Below the pieces are notes generated by a model. That model worked only from the letters and a program-made list of their open reading frames with translations, was not told the origin of the DNA and did not search any database. A DNA stretch of 64,000 nt from Phytoseiulus persimilis (taxonomy: Eukaryota > Arthropoda > Arachnida > Mesostigmata > Phytoseiidae). This document shows, one piece after another, positions 36,679 through 46,149 of the stretch; position 1 is the stretch's first letter, and each line of letters opens with the position of its first letter. The stretch spans positions 7,508,775 through 7,572,774 of the forward strand of contig CM075104.1 of the NCBI GenBank assembly GCA_037576195.1. Reading direction: 5' to 3'. Made by a program: the position numbers and the translations under genes.

Positions 36679-37035
36679 GCGTCAATCGAGCCTGCTGAGT
36701 CCAGCTTTTGTGTTGACCGGAGTTACACCACCACCACCACGCTTGAATGATTTATCTTGAGCAAATCCTCTGCATGCGTTGACGGGGCGCTCGAGTTGGC
36801 CGGCTGGCGGTCAGTCAAAGAACTCCACGTGAGCTTTTTGAATGCATCGTTGTTGGCGCTGGCATCTCCGCGGGGCCGCGCCCTCACTTGGCACGCTTGC
36901 AGATGCTCTTGAACGCCGGTCACGTTTCCGCGGTGGTCGTAGAGTTGGTGGTAGTTATCGACGCGGGTTCCTCAGGTCAAGTAGTTGCGCAGACGATAAG
37001 CCGACGACCATGGCATACGGCTAATGAGCAGCTCA

Positions 37036-37042
37036 TATAAAA
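37036..37042 (+). promoter_or_regulatory. TATA box candidate
   Basis: TATAAAA lies about 105 bases upstream of an ATG with a good context at 37148, so transcription starting some 30 bases downstream would leave a leader of about 80 bases. It also lies about 360 bases upstream of the divergent minus-strand secreted-protein start at 36678. No clear initiator element was identified. Confidence 0.3.
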
Positions 37043-37147
37043 CTCGACACTTGCCGCGCAGAAGCCGGCATACATATACAGACGCATACTTATAGCTGGT
37101 GCGCCGGCTGGGGTTCGTCGGTGGAAGCTCGCTCTGAATAGAGTAGA

Positions 37148-37504
37148 ATGGCGACACACCGCTCGATGTGTCGAATCTCCCCAAATCCCGAGCGCTCCTT
37201 AATGCGTCCGGTTCGCTTAGTCGCTAAAAATATAGATATCCCAAGGTCAAACGGTGTGATCAGGGTTCCGTGTTCAACAGTTCATCGATGTTCTCTTTCT
37301 GTGCTTTCTTCCCACTTTCATCCCCCCTTTAATGGTCTGCGACAACAATTGTCTCGACACTGTTTACGCACTCGCCGGGTACACGACGGATATGCTCCTA
37401 GGCGAGAGGGGGGGGGGGCGGTGGCATCCCTGGGGACCCGAGATGAACCCTCGCAGGGCGTTCCTCTCTCGATGAAGACTACCAAGGGAAGGAGACGCGG
37501 TTGA
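37148..37504 (+). CDS. 118-codon open frame downstream of a TATA box
   Basis: The ATG at 37148 has a favourable context (AGAATGGC). The protein begins MATHRSMCRISPNPERS and contains a G-run-derived GGG tract near residue 88. It is basic, with no signal peptide, membrane segment or recognised domain, and it ends at TGA at 37502. The TATA box at 37036 is the main support. The run of 11 G at 37408 sits inside the frame, so length errors there would change the downstream sequence. A minus-strand frame (37318-37542) overlaps. Confidence 0.25.
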   Translation: MATHRSMCRISPNPERSLMRPVRLVAKNIDIPRSNGVIRVPCSTVHRCSLSVLSSHFHPPFNGLRQQLSRHCLRTRRVHDGYAPRREGGGAVASLGTRDEPSQGVPLSMKTTKGRRRG

Positions 37505-38413
37505 TGGAGGACGTTTGGACGTCCGCTGAGTCGTTCGAGCACTCGAAACCCCCGCCGTACGGGAGGAGCGTCACAGCTCCGAGACTGATAGACCTTGTGC
37601 TGAGCAAATTGGACTCAGTCCGAAGTGAGCCGACCCTTGGGCCGCTCGGCCGACTCCTCGGTCGATGGTTCCGACAACAGGCGACACCGGTTACCCTCCG
37701 ATGAAGCGAAACACCGCGTGGGCTGGAGACTGCGCGCTCATACTTTTCCCGCTCATCTAAGGCTTCGTATCGGCTTAGACGCTAGAATACGATCGACAGC
37801 AGGATGCGACCGACGATACCTCCCTCGACTCGACTGCGCGCTAATTTCTTCGCTCGCTTTCCGAATTCCCGGAGAGACAATTTTCACCGACAATTGTTCG
37901 GGAGAATCGGACCGTGAAACCCACAAGCGTTCACAGGACGTGACACAGATCTTTCACCAACGACCGCAGCGGCATGGAGCGAACTGCTCGGAGCGAGGGA
38001 ATACAGGAAGATAGAAACTGAGACACGTTTAAAGACTGGAACGGGTACCCCCGCTCTCGTCGATCGCGCCCTAGCACGCCGGTGGGAGATTGCTTCGAGC
38101 TTATCCTGTGGTTCGTCTTCCGGGCCCGGTACCCGCGTGGTAGTGTTCCGCTAGGCTCCCAACATGCTGCCGCCAGGCGAGGGAAGCCGCCGGCACAGAG
38201 CGGAGTGTCTATCGCGATGGGCCGGCAGCGGCTGCAGCGGTTGGCAGCGCGAGCTTTCAAATATTTTCTCATTTACTAGTTTATCGGAGAGTTCAGGGAA
38301 GGGAAAATAAAGATTTTGAACGGATTTCAATTCACTTCTTCCTCTTCGGATGAATTCTGTGCTGAGTTCACCGCTGTGCTTGATTAAAAATGGCATTGGG
38401 TCGGGTTGGGTTA

Positions 38414-38571
38414 GGTTCCTGGCGAGCGAGCGAGCGAAGCGATGCGAGCTGACCGATAGCATGCGGCCCCGAAGCAGTGCGGGGGATTGGATAGGGTTAG
38501 GTTTGGTTCCTGGCGAGCGAGCAAAGCGATGCGAGCAGACTGACAACAAGCGGGCCCCAAGCAGTGCGGGG
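38414..38571. repeat. 91-bp tandem duplication, two copies
   Basis: GGTTCCTGGCGAGCGAGC at 38414 recurs at 38505, and each copy continues through AAGCGATGCGAGC to AAGCAGTGCGGGG. Copy 1 has an extra GAGC unit and copy 2 a different middle (GACAACAAGC against GATAGCATGC). Both copies are preceded by GGGTTAGG, which resembles the arthropod telomere unit TTAGG, but there is no telomeric array. Confidence 0.88.
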
Positions 38572-38791
38572 AGACGCGTTTATGACCAACCCATACCGAC
38601 AATCAGCGTATTGATAGCCATGGAGGCTGAAAAATGTGCCCGATTCAAACGACATGGCCCTCTCCTTAAACGCTCTCCAATGCGCCGCCATGCTGGCCAG
38701 TGCTTGAAACGCCATTTTGGCGACTTGATCGTGTTGGGAGCCAACCGGAAAAATACCACCCGCGTCACGTTTTCCATCAGAGCCACTCCGG

Positions 38792-39532
38792 TTGATACTC
38801 CTCCTGTTCGGATCTCTCCTCCTTTCAGGACGCCCCATCCGTCCCTGCTCCATCTTAAGAGCGACTCGGGAGCTCCACGACCCCCATCCTGCACTAGGGG
38901 CTCCAACGGTTGCGTATGCCAACGTTCTCCTATCAGCCGAATCTCAGGAGGGTCCGGATCTTTTTTTTTCGGGAGGAGATCACTCCCATGGAAACAACGG
39001 GTTCAACAGAGCCGAGCGAGGGGATCGCGAGATCTCGGCGTCTGCGCAGAAGGTTATAGATCCCGAGCCTAATGAGCTCAGATCAGATCTGGCGACCTCG
39101 GCTGCGCGTCGGCTGGTCAATCGCCCGATCCTGGTCGAGCAAAGTGGATTATCTGGGACGGGTATCTGCTCACCCGGCCGATCGTATTCGTCCTTGCCAA
39201 GGCTGTCGGAGGCATGCGTGCCAGTCGGGAGAACCCTTGATCGGTTCGCGAGAGGCTATCGCGGTCGGGAACTAACGCCCCATGAAATTAGCGATCCCAC
39301 AAACTGCATCGGCACAACGCTCAATCGAGCTCAAAACATCGGATGGAACCGCCCGCCCGCAGCGCTCTCCGAGCGACCGGGAAGATTCGAACGCGAACAT
39401 TCCGTCCTAATTGAGTGCTCTTCTACTGGTCTGCGAACGGTTTCCGTGAGTCGTTTCGCTTACGCTCAGAAACATCATAATTTGTACGCTAGCTCCGTCG
39501 ACAATGTAGGAATGGTTCATCCTATCCACTGA
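38792..39532 (+). other. 246-codon open frame, coding uncertain
   Basis: This is one of the three longest frames in the window. It begins near a hydrophobic stretch (ILLLFGSLLLSG) without an ATG at the first position. The body is polar with few lysines and no recognised motif. It ends at TGA at 39530. Frames of this length are slightly longer than expected by chance at this composition. No donor or acceptor pair supports it. Confidence 0.2.
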
Positions 39533-39758
39533 TCGCGCCCGTTGGCCTCCCCCGGTCCGAATTCCAGGCAAGAATATGGAGGTATGAGGCAATCGGCTTT
39601 TGGCCACTCACGACGTTCCGATCCGACCACTCATAAAGCTGTTCCCACTTGGCTGTCATTGGATCCAACTTGAAGAGCTTCCCCCCCCCCCCAATGTCTC
39701 TCGACGTAGTTCTGGCAAAATGAACGAGGCTTCTCGAGATGGGCAAAAGCAGTCTGAG

Positions 39759-40550
39759 TCACTTTGCAGACCTCTTGTTGAATGCGCAAAGAGTTCTCAC
39801 TCTAGCGCCTCGATGGTCTGAATGGAGCTCGTTGAGTTCGTCCTCCAGCTCTAACCGACATTCGGTGCCGGGCCCCGTGAAACATGATAGAAACACTCGC
39901 GAGCAGGCCTCGAAGACGAAAATTTCTCGGATTGAGTGGCGGTCCGCGGGTTTTGTTTCCATGAAGCCCCGGGAAGCCGAAACGCTCGGAGCACGACGAG
40001 TCCTGAGGTGAGCTGGCGACGACAAAGAACCGCTAGGATGTAAGAGGCCAAACAAGATGTTAGGGTCGCTTGCTTCTGTTGTGGTCCCCGCCCGCTCCAC
40101 TGCAATGCTGCGGCTGCTGATGCGCTCGTTGGAGAGGCTGTGGTAAATTATTTGGAAAGTGTTTCGCTGTGAGAGCTTGGCAGATAATGAACGAGATAGC
40201 TGAGGAAAGTAGCTTGTCTTCACGCTGGCCAGCGTGTGGTGACAACATATGTCGCGTGAGGCGCCGGGCTGCTTTCGTGAAGGGATGGCTGTCAAGCGGT
40301 TGTTCCCGTTCCGCTCTGCCCACAATTTCACGTCAATACGAACAGAAGCATTTCGCAATCGAGCCTCGGGGTCAGCTGGAAATTGTCCACAGTCTTCCGA
40401 GCTGGCCCCGTTGACGCTCGAAATAGGTTCAAACCCTGGTATGCATAACCCTGATAGCGACAGCCGGAGCGAGAGGCTGTGGGCTCTTGCAAAGCTCGGT
40501 TCCTCCGCTTCCCGCCACGAAACCTGGAGTTTTGACGAGAAGGCAGACAT
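39759..40550 (-). other. 263-codon open frame, coding uncertain
   Basis: The minus-strand ATG at 40550 opens 263 codons beginning MSAFSSKLQVSWREAEE. It converges on the plus-strand frame at 38792-39532. The composition is serine- and arginine-rich with no motif, signal peptide or membrane segment. A run of 12 C lies just beyond its 3' end (39681-39692). Its true-ATG start and its length put it ahead of most frames here, but no splice or promoter evidence was found. Confidence 0.22.
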
Positions 40551-40559
40551 TTCAAGCTT

Positions 40560-41465
40560 AAAGAGGAACTACTGAATGCAGGGCGAAGCCCACTGAGCCT
40601 TCTTCTCTCTCTCTTCTTTTTCCCGAGCAGTGCCAAAATAGAGCGAGGACTCAGTAACAAGATCAGAAACGATATGCCCTCGCCCCTCGTTCCCTTCCCC
40701 GGGAGTCCTCTAATTGCGGCCGCGGATCCCTCCGAGGAGTCTTTCCGACGCGATTAAGACGCTGGGCCCGAGGACTTCTCCTCATACTCTCTATCTGCTC
40801 TTCCTTTTCCCTGTACCTCTATCTGTCTTCCTCGCTTTCCCCATTCCTCTCTGTCTCAGGCCGGAGCACGCGAATAAATGAGGACGTTCGTCTTTCGAAT
40901 CTCCTTCTCCTGTCCGATGCGTATCTCGTCTGGAAGCTCTTATCCATCTGATTTGTTCTCATCGGCCTCCTCCCCGCTGACCGCTTCGGTTCTGGCACTG
41001 CCGCTGGAAATTTCGTCGGTGGGAACACCACGAAATCGCTGTCAACTCAAACTTCGGAGCGGAAAGATTCGGAAATTGGGACGAGGTTTGGTCCTGTACG
41101 CGGCTGAGCTTGACAATGGGCTAATCAAAGCTAATCAACGATCGTTCGCGCGAGGGATACTGGTGATTCTCAAGCGTCACAGCCTTTGTCGTGTTGACTT
41201 GTGACGTATCTTGATCGTCTAGGATTTATGCGAATCGGGAGCCCCGTGGAGCATCCCGGAACTCACCGCGCTAACAAATGAGATCGAATCTCTTGCCTTC
41301 ATTGGTATCGCCGACGATAGGACACCGAATGGGTGAATGATGTCCGAAGCTCTCAGTTCCAGGTTTCTTATGCGAAAATCATCCATAAACCAAGACATAT
41401 ATGCAGGTCTTCATCCATGGATGGATGTATGAGTGCTGATGAACAGTGGCTCGTTTTCAAGCTCC
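40560..41465. other. No supportable gene
   Basis: Pyrimidine-rich on the plus strand between 40600 and 40870 (CTCT and TTCC words), then short competing frames of 70-108 codons. No repeat beyond the pyrimidine tract was seen. Confidence 0.45.
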
Positions 41466-41480
41466 AGTTATCATCAACGG

Positions 41481-41752
41481 GTCGGCTCGTTGGCCGTGTG
41501 GCATAAACCAACACCTTGGGTGCCACGCTGAGCTAGCAATCGCGGGTTCGATCCCCGGCCGGGACAACAAATTTCTTGAGTGGTAAAAAGAGGATTTAAT
41601 TTACATCAGAATTAGATCTGAACCATCTTAAGACCCAAGCCCACCGCCCGCAATGGGATTTGCGAGGCGATAGGGAGTGTTACTGAAGCAATACCGAAAG
41701 GTGATCCCGGGACACTTCTGAGGGCTGGCTGAGAGGTTCAGCCGGAAAACAA
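41481..41752 (+). mobile_element. Complete tRNA-derived SINE with 15-bp target duplication
   Basis: The element is flanked by the perfect duplication AGTTATCATCAACGG (41466-41480 and 41753-41767). The 5' head is tRNA-like, with an A-box-like TGGCCGTGTGG (41491) and a near-perfect B box GGTTCGATCC (41545), followed by CCCGGCCGGGACA resembling an acceptor arm. The body continues for about 190 bp. It ends in a small hairpin GGCTGA-GAGGT-TCAGCC (41727-41743) and a short AAAAC tail, consistent with a LINE-derived 3' end recognised by a partner reverse transcriptase. The intact duplication implies a fairly recent insertion. Confidence 0.85.
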
Positions 41753-41778
41753 AGTTATCATCAACGGAAGCATACGCT

Positions 41779-42439
41779 GTGTTTTGGGTGATGATTCTCG
41801 TCCGGGGAAACGCAAGTTGTCAGTGTTCTCGGCAAGAAGATTCACTCTTCCCTTCCTCCGGTTGGATCTGGTTACACCAACGCTCGAGAGCGACTAGTGG
41901 CTGCTCTGGATCGAACAACAAAGACTATTCCAAAACGGAGGAAATTGATGCCGATCTTCATTTCACTCCGCCGGCCAAAACTTCATCCGAGACAGTGTTC
42001 ATCAGGCGCCGTCCTCTTCAGCGCCTCAAAGCCGAGAACTGTCGCCGTCGTCGCCGCAGCGGCCGCTTACCCGATTGCGCGAGAATTAATGGAGTGCAAA
42101 TCTCGCGAAGTCTTCTCCGCGCAGGGCGGCTCTCGTCGCTCGCGAGACGACGGTCGTGATGGGAAGTCGCGGGAGACACTGTTTGCACACAGTGAGTGCA
42201 AACTTGAATTTGTTTCTGTCGAGCAAACGGGGGTCGTCGTTGTCGGCTCTTGTCCCTCCCGTCGTCGTCGTTTCCGCCGACGATTTAGCAGTCGTCGAAG
42301 AACATCTTCTGCGAAATCTCACGAGCGGGCAGCTCGTGGCAACCTGTGGATCGAGACATGGCATTACACACGCTCTCAGAGATACACTCCAATAACCGTG
42401 AGAAGCATCGCTCGTATTATTGGCGGAAGCTTGGGTTAG
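41779..42439 (+). other. Overlapping open frames, possible exon
   Basis: Two plus-strand frames (41779-42159, 126 codons; 41897-42439, 180 codons) cover a GC-rich tract with CGTCGT repeats, and a minus frame (42086-42442) overlaps. The first contains an acidic-to-basic stretch (SKTEEIDADLHFTPPAK) that looks natural. A donor-like ACACA|GTGAGTG occurs near 42190. No start or partner exon was identified. Confidence 0.18.
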
Positions 42440-42878
42440 CAATTTTTGACTGACAGCCTGAGCTAATTAATTAAGTATTTCCCGCTCCCGCTGCTTGCGG
42501 GGGGAGCGAATTCCACCGGAACAGCGGCTTTTCTCTGGAGGGCTTGATGAACAAAGAGCCGGCGTGCTAAACGAAGAAGCCCTCATTCGCACTTTCCAAG
42601 AGTGCGAGAGAGAGAGAGGAGAAAACTTTGCAGTCGACGTCAGCGGCAGCAACAATAACAACAATGAGGACGACGTCGACAGGAGGTCTCAGGAGCACGG
42701 AGAGCTCTGGTCACTTCATCTAACCCGGCTCAACGAAGAACTGACCGGCCGCTCGCGACAGACCAGCACCATGTGGTCTTCCGTAGCCGTGGCGGCGGCA
42801 GCGGGCGCACCAGCGGACGCTCGGAGCCTTTAGCAGAATGGAACCGCAACAGCCTCAGCCTACAATCCTCCTTCAGCG

Positions 42879-42922
42879 ATGCCGGGCACGTCCTTGTTCT
42901 TCCTTATTTGCTTAATATTCCA
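42879..42922 (+). CDS. Possible signal-peptide first exon
   Basis: The ATG at 42879 reads MPGTSLFFLICLIF and runs directly into a donor (ATTCCA|GTGAGG, GT at 42923) in phase 2. The coding part is 14 codons plus two bases, almost entirely hydrophobic, like the first half of a signal peptide split by an intron. Upstream, 42495-42833 would be leader sequence; it also carries a short frame from a well-placed ATG (CACCATGTGG, 42770) that could act as an upstream frame. The nested SINE and hAT repeats would then lie in the first intron. No second exon with matching phase was found. Confidence 0.3.
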
Positions 42923-43197
42923 GTGAGGCTGGATCGTCAACAGAGGAGGGAAACGGGGAGCCGAGACAAGAACGGGCCAGACAGGGTAGCTCCAGCTTAG
43001 TCCCGTTTTGGACTCCGTGAAGCTTCTATGGTATAAGGATTTTCGAACTGCTCGCCTGCTCCCACCACTTGTTCGGTTCCCTACGATCCCAGTGGCTCCT
43101 AACAGTACTCCGGAATGTCACCATGCAGCCGAACAGCCTTGTTCTCTCGTGTCCATGGTATTTACCAGGGATCGGAAGACTAGCATAATAAACACGC

Positions 43198-43280
43198 GGC
43201 GTAGCTGAGCAGTCTGCGTACCCACGAAGTTCACTTGCAGAGCTAAGCAGGTTTCGTCGGCTGAGATCTCGAATCCAGCC
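43198..43280 (+). mobile_element. Second tRNA-like SINE head, interrupted by a hAT element
   Basis: GGCGTAGCTGAGCAGTCTGC at the start contains an A-box-like TAGCTGAGCAG (43202-43212). A B-box-like GATCTCGAATCC lies at 43265-43276, 52 bases further on. The sequence differs from the SINE at 41481, so it is a different family. The hAT element at 43290 sits nine bases downstream of the head; the SINE body may continue from 43576, but its end and duplications were not found. Confidence 0.5.
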
Positions 43281-43289
43281 ACACAGGAA

Positions 43290-43567
43290 CAGGGGCGTAC
43301 CCAGCTTTTTTTGGGGGGGGGGGGGGGGGGGCAAGGATGTGATGATGATGCCGATGATGATGATCATCATCGTCTCGAGATTTTCATGACGCAATCAACA
43401 TGGTTTTCAAACCTGTGAGAATTTTCCTGATAAGACTGAATCTTTGTGGAACTTTTTCGTCCATTAAAGTAGAATATAATCCACCCTTTCCAATATTATC
43501 GAAGAGTTCTTTGATACTGTCTCGAAGTGGAGTCTCTTCCCCCCCCCCCCTCCTTGGTACGCCACTG
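43290..43567. mobile_element. 278-bp hAT-type MITE with poly-G terminal tracts
   Basis: A perfect 8-bp duplication CACAGGAA flanks it (43282-43289 and 43568-43575). The ends read inward CAGGGGCGTACCC and CAGTGGCGTACCA, each followed by a long G run (43313-43331 and, on the other strand, about 43540-43550). CAGTGGCGTA-type ends with G tracts are characteristic of one group of hAT MITEs. The centre has a near-palindromic GATGATGATCATCATC. There is no coding capacity. It is inserted at the edge of the tRNA-like repeat at 43198. Confidence 0.85.
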
Positions 43568-44056
43568 CACAGGAATCAGTATGGTGATCGGTAGAGCCCA
43601 GAGTCGGTCATGGCCCCCGTTATTCATCCAGGAGATAGATTGGCGAGCCTGGGTTGGCGAGTGAGGAATGAGACCGGCATGAAATTCGGTCGACTCAATT
43701 GGATGGCACACTTTTACGATGAACTTTGATTTTTCTGACAACAAATTCCTGCTTCCGCAGTTGGGTTTCGAATTTGATCAGCCTTCCATTTTAAGGTTGT
43801 CCACTGTTCCCGGTAATTTTTCATCAGTAAAACAGCAGTCACGACCTGAATACTTCGGTCGACACAGGGATTCGCACCATGGCGACCATCTCATCCGTAG
43901 AATCCAAATACATCGTGTCAGTTTCAGAATCGCCTTGACCTATCGAGGAATCGCACGTACAGCAGTGGTCAATCTAGGTCGGGAATTTTCTAACCCTTTC
44001 TTCTTTTTCTCTAACTAAGGAAAAATGGTCCGATTCTGGAATTTCGTCTATCTGCG

Positions 44057-44407
44057 TCAATGCGATTGAATTGAGGATGAGAATTTGTTCAGCGATCGGT
44101 GATTTTCGTGATGCTGATTCGATTGCTCGTCAATCTTGAGCTCTTCACCGATCTTCGCTATTCGTTCGGCGAATATGGGGAATGCCTTGCCGCATCCGAT
44201 AAAATCTTTAGGAACTGTTTTTTTTCGGAATTCCGGAAGAGTTTCCAAAGCCGTTCTGGAAGAGCCAACTCTTGACCGATAGACGCAAGCAAAAGAGATG
44301 AGAAAAGATGCGTCGTCCTTCAAGCTATCGATTGCAGAAAAATCTGGCGATGAGCGAAAGAAGGAAGGGTGAGAAAATCTCCGATTCACGTTGACCATCC
44401 TGTACAT
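44057..44407 (-). CDS. Possible exon, charged helical protein segment
   Basis: The minus frame of 116 codons begins after an acceptor-like GATGTACAG and contains FPIFAERIAKIGEELKIDE, an amphipathic charged helix. Lysine, glutamate and phenylalanine content is higher and arginine/serine bias lower than in most chance frames here. It ends at TGA at 44057. No ATG in good context and no partner exon were identified. No family recognised. Confidence 0.25.
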   Translation of the reverse strand: MYRMVNVNRRFSHPSFFRSSPDFSAIDSLKDDASFLISFACVYRSRVGSSRTALETLPEFRKKTVPKDFIGCGKAFPIFAERIAKIGEELKIDEQSNQHHENHRSLNKFSSSIQSH

Positions 44408-44538
44408 CTCCTAGTTTCGCCCTCCGCTGGGAGGGGTGTCAAAACCTAGCTGCACCGATTCCTGTTCGTCGTATCACAATGGATTTAAACGGGTATTTAT
44501 GATGATTTCAAAAGCTATGAAGTCCGGAAGTTCAGACC

Positions 44539-44766
44539 ATGGGCGGCGAGGGAGAGATTCAAAACGAACCGGAACTGAGCGAAGATCCCTCGGTAATCTC
44601 ACAGCTTTTCAAACAAAGCGAGAGCCCAATCAGCCTGACTTCAGCAAAGTTTGAGAACAAAACATGGTCACTAGTTCCATCGGATTTCAATTCACAAATG
44701 AGGAAGTTCCGCGAAACCGCAACTCTCGTATCTGGAAAGACGGTTCTACGTCACAACCAGATCCCA
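44539..44766 (+). CDS. Possible first coding exon, 76 codons
   Basis: The ATG at 44539 has an excellent initiation context (CAGACCATGGGC) and opens 76 codons beginning MGGEGEIQNEPELSEDP, ending in phase 0 at a donor ATCCCA|GTGAGT. The protein is acidic then mixed, with no signal peptide. An intron to the strong acceptor CTTACCTTTCCAG (ending 44885) would be 119 nt. In phase 0 that join reads only 18 codons before TAG, so either the protein is 94 residues long or the next exon lies elsewhere. Confidence 0.33.
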
Positions 44767-44885
44767 GTGAGTGTGGGGGAGAACGGAGAACAAAGAAGTA
44801 TCCTTCTCTTTGCATCGTTTAGAGGAGAATCAGAGCTTCTCAGAAACCCGGTAGAACGCTCCTTCTCTCGGTCTTACCTTTCCAG

Positions 44886-45237
44886 TTGGACGTCCCACGC
44901 GGTCGAAAGTGCCTTTCTCAAAAAGTCGCCGACTTTCGATAGTCCAGGAATCCATGCAAACCGTTGAGGGCCCAACTCCGTGCAGTTCCCTGGATCGACC
45001 AGCAGCGGGCGAATTCCCAAGATGGACTACAGCAGGACGGGCTCAAGTACCGTTCCTCCTGTCAAGGGAGTGGCGGGTGCTATTCGCAGAGTGTCCTGCC
45101 CGGGATCTGTCCGGCACACGCTCAGCTGCACGGCATTCAAGAGAGCGGAGTTCAGCTCCCAAACAGTCACATCGTGAACAGATGCCTTCATGCTCTGCCC
45201 TCCAGAGAAGTGCTCACCGGGACGGGAAGTATGGCGA
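44886..45237 (+). CDS. Exon-like segment open from acceptor to donor
   Basis: Between the acceptor CTTACCTTTCCAG and the donor GGCGA|GTGAGT one frame stays open for all 352 bases (about 117 codons, including REWRVLFAECPARDLSG). It needs an upstream exon ending in phase 1, which the 44539 exon does not provide. The same acceptor read on the minus strand is a good donor (GAAAG|GTAAGA), so the strand is ambiguous. No domain recognised. Confidence 0.25.
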
Positions 45238-45453
45238 GTGAGTCGAGAGATTTCCGCAGTCATGTAGAGCAGCTTCACGAACAACTGCCACAGAATGAGA
45301 CCGAACGCGACGTTCACGTTCCTGGTCGATCAAAGACAGCTTCTGCTGCTCGGTACAGAAGTAAGCCCACATTCGTCCATCGTTCTCAATGTCGGAATGA
45401 GGCATGTCCTGACTGCCGCAGATCGGGATCGTTGACGCCGCCGGCGCTCGGAG
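45218..45453 (-). CDS. Competing minus-strand exon candidate
   Basis: The minus strand has a strong acceptor GGTTTCATTGCAG (ending 45454) followed by a single frame open for 236 bases to a donor CCCG|GTGAGC at 45217, with TGA immediately after if unspliced. The frame includes DIENDGRMWAYFCTEQQ, and the other two frames contain stops. It overlaps the last 20 bases of the plus-strand segment ending at 45237, so only one strand is likely to be right at the overlap. No family recognised. Confidence 0.28.
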
Positions 45454-45725
45454 CTGCAATGAAACCAATCGAGAGGACACAAATCCGCCAATAAACTTCG
45501 AGGGAAGCGTTCACTCCCTCCCAATAACAGTGAGAGCTTCATATTGACCCGGACTGACGACCAGGGTCGGATCCTCCTGGAATCTCGGCGGCTGGAGGTT
45601 GTGGATCCGACAACAGCCAGGAACAAGCCGAGGGAGGGGGGCTCTGTTGATGTCGTAGTATCGTGCACTAGCGGGTCGGAATATTCAACAGTTGATACGA
45701 GGATGCTTCCCACATCTGTGGCCCC

Positions 45726-45959
45726 GTGTCGATCATGATGAGCATCCTCGTGGCGAACCTCCTCGCGGGGCACGGGCTGGTGGCCTTGCTGACAACGACG
45801 CTGCCACGGACGCTGGGCAGCAGCTGTAGCGCCTCGCGAATGTGTGTATTCTTCCAGAACGCATCGTCATGCTGGGTTTCCGCACGAGCGACTGCTCGGA
45901 ATATCATCGCAATCAGGTTTAAAACAGTCACTTTCTCCTTCAACTATGCCCGAAAATGA
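45726..45959 (+). other. Open frame with a membrane-like segment
   Basis: This 77-codon frame contains SIMMSILVANLLAGHGLVALL, long enough to span a membrane, then a cysteine-containing stretch. GC content at third positions is high. The opposite strand is equally open and equally GC-rich at third positions, so coding strand cannot be decided. No ATG at the start and no clean acceptor. A membrane protein exon is possible but unproven. Confidence 0.2.
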
Positions 45960-46149
45960 TGAGCTCCGAGTTGCTGTCGCAGAATCCGATTCGACGAGAT
46001 CGATCCCGATTGTTCCCACGATCTCAGAGCCCGACAACGATCTCATCGCCTCTTCTTCTGCTTGTGTATGCATGTACGCGAATACGCAAGTGGCGCGGAC
46101 TTGGCTGTAACCACGAGGCTGGCTCGTTTGATAATTAGCTCAGAAGCGA

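Noticed and set aside
41481..41563. Functional tRNA gene
   Set aside because: The B box is good but the acceptor stem and anticodon arm do not fold properly, and the 15-bp duplication and body show that it is a SINE head.
43341..43372. CRISPR-like or regulatory repeat of GATGATGAT
   Set aside because: It is a simple trinucleotide palindrome in the centre of the hAT MITE.
45726..45959. Seven-transmembrane receptor exon (TM2-TM3-like layout)
   Set aside because: There is one plausible membrane segment, but the following stretch contains several arginines and lacks a DRY-type motif, and the opposite strand is equally open.
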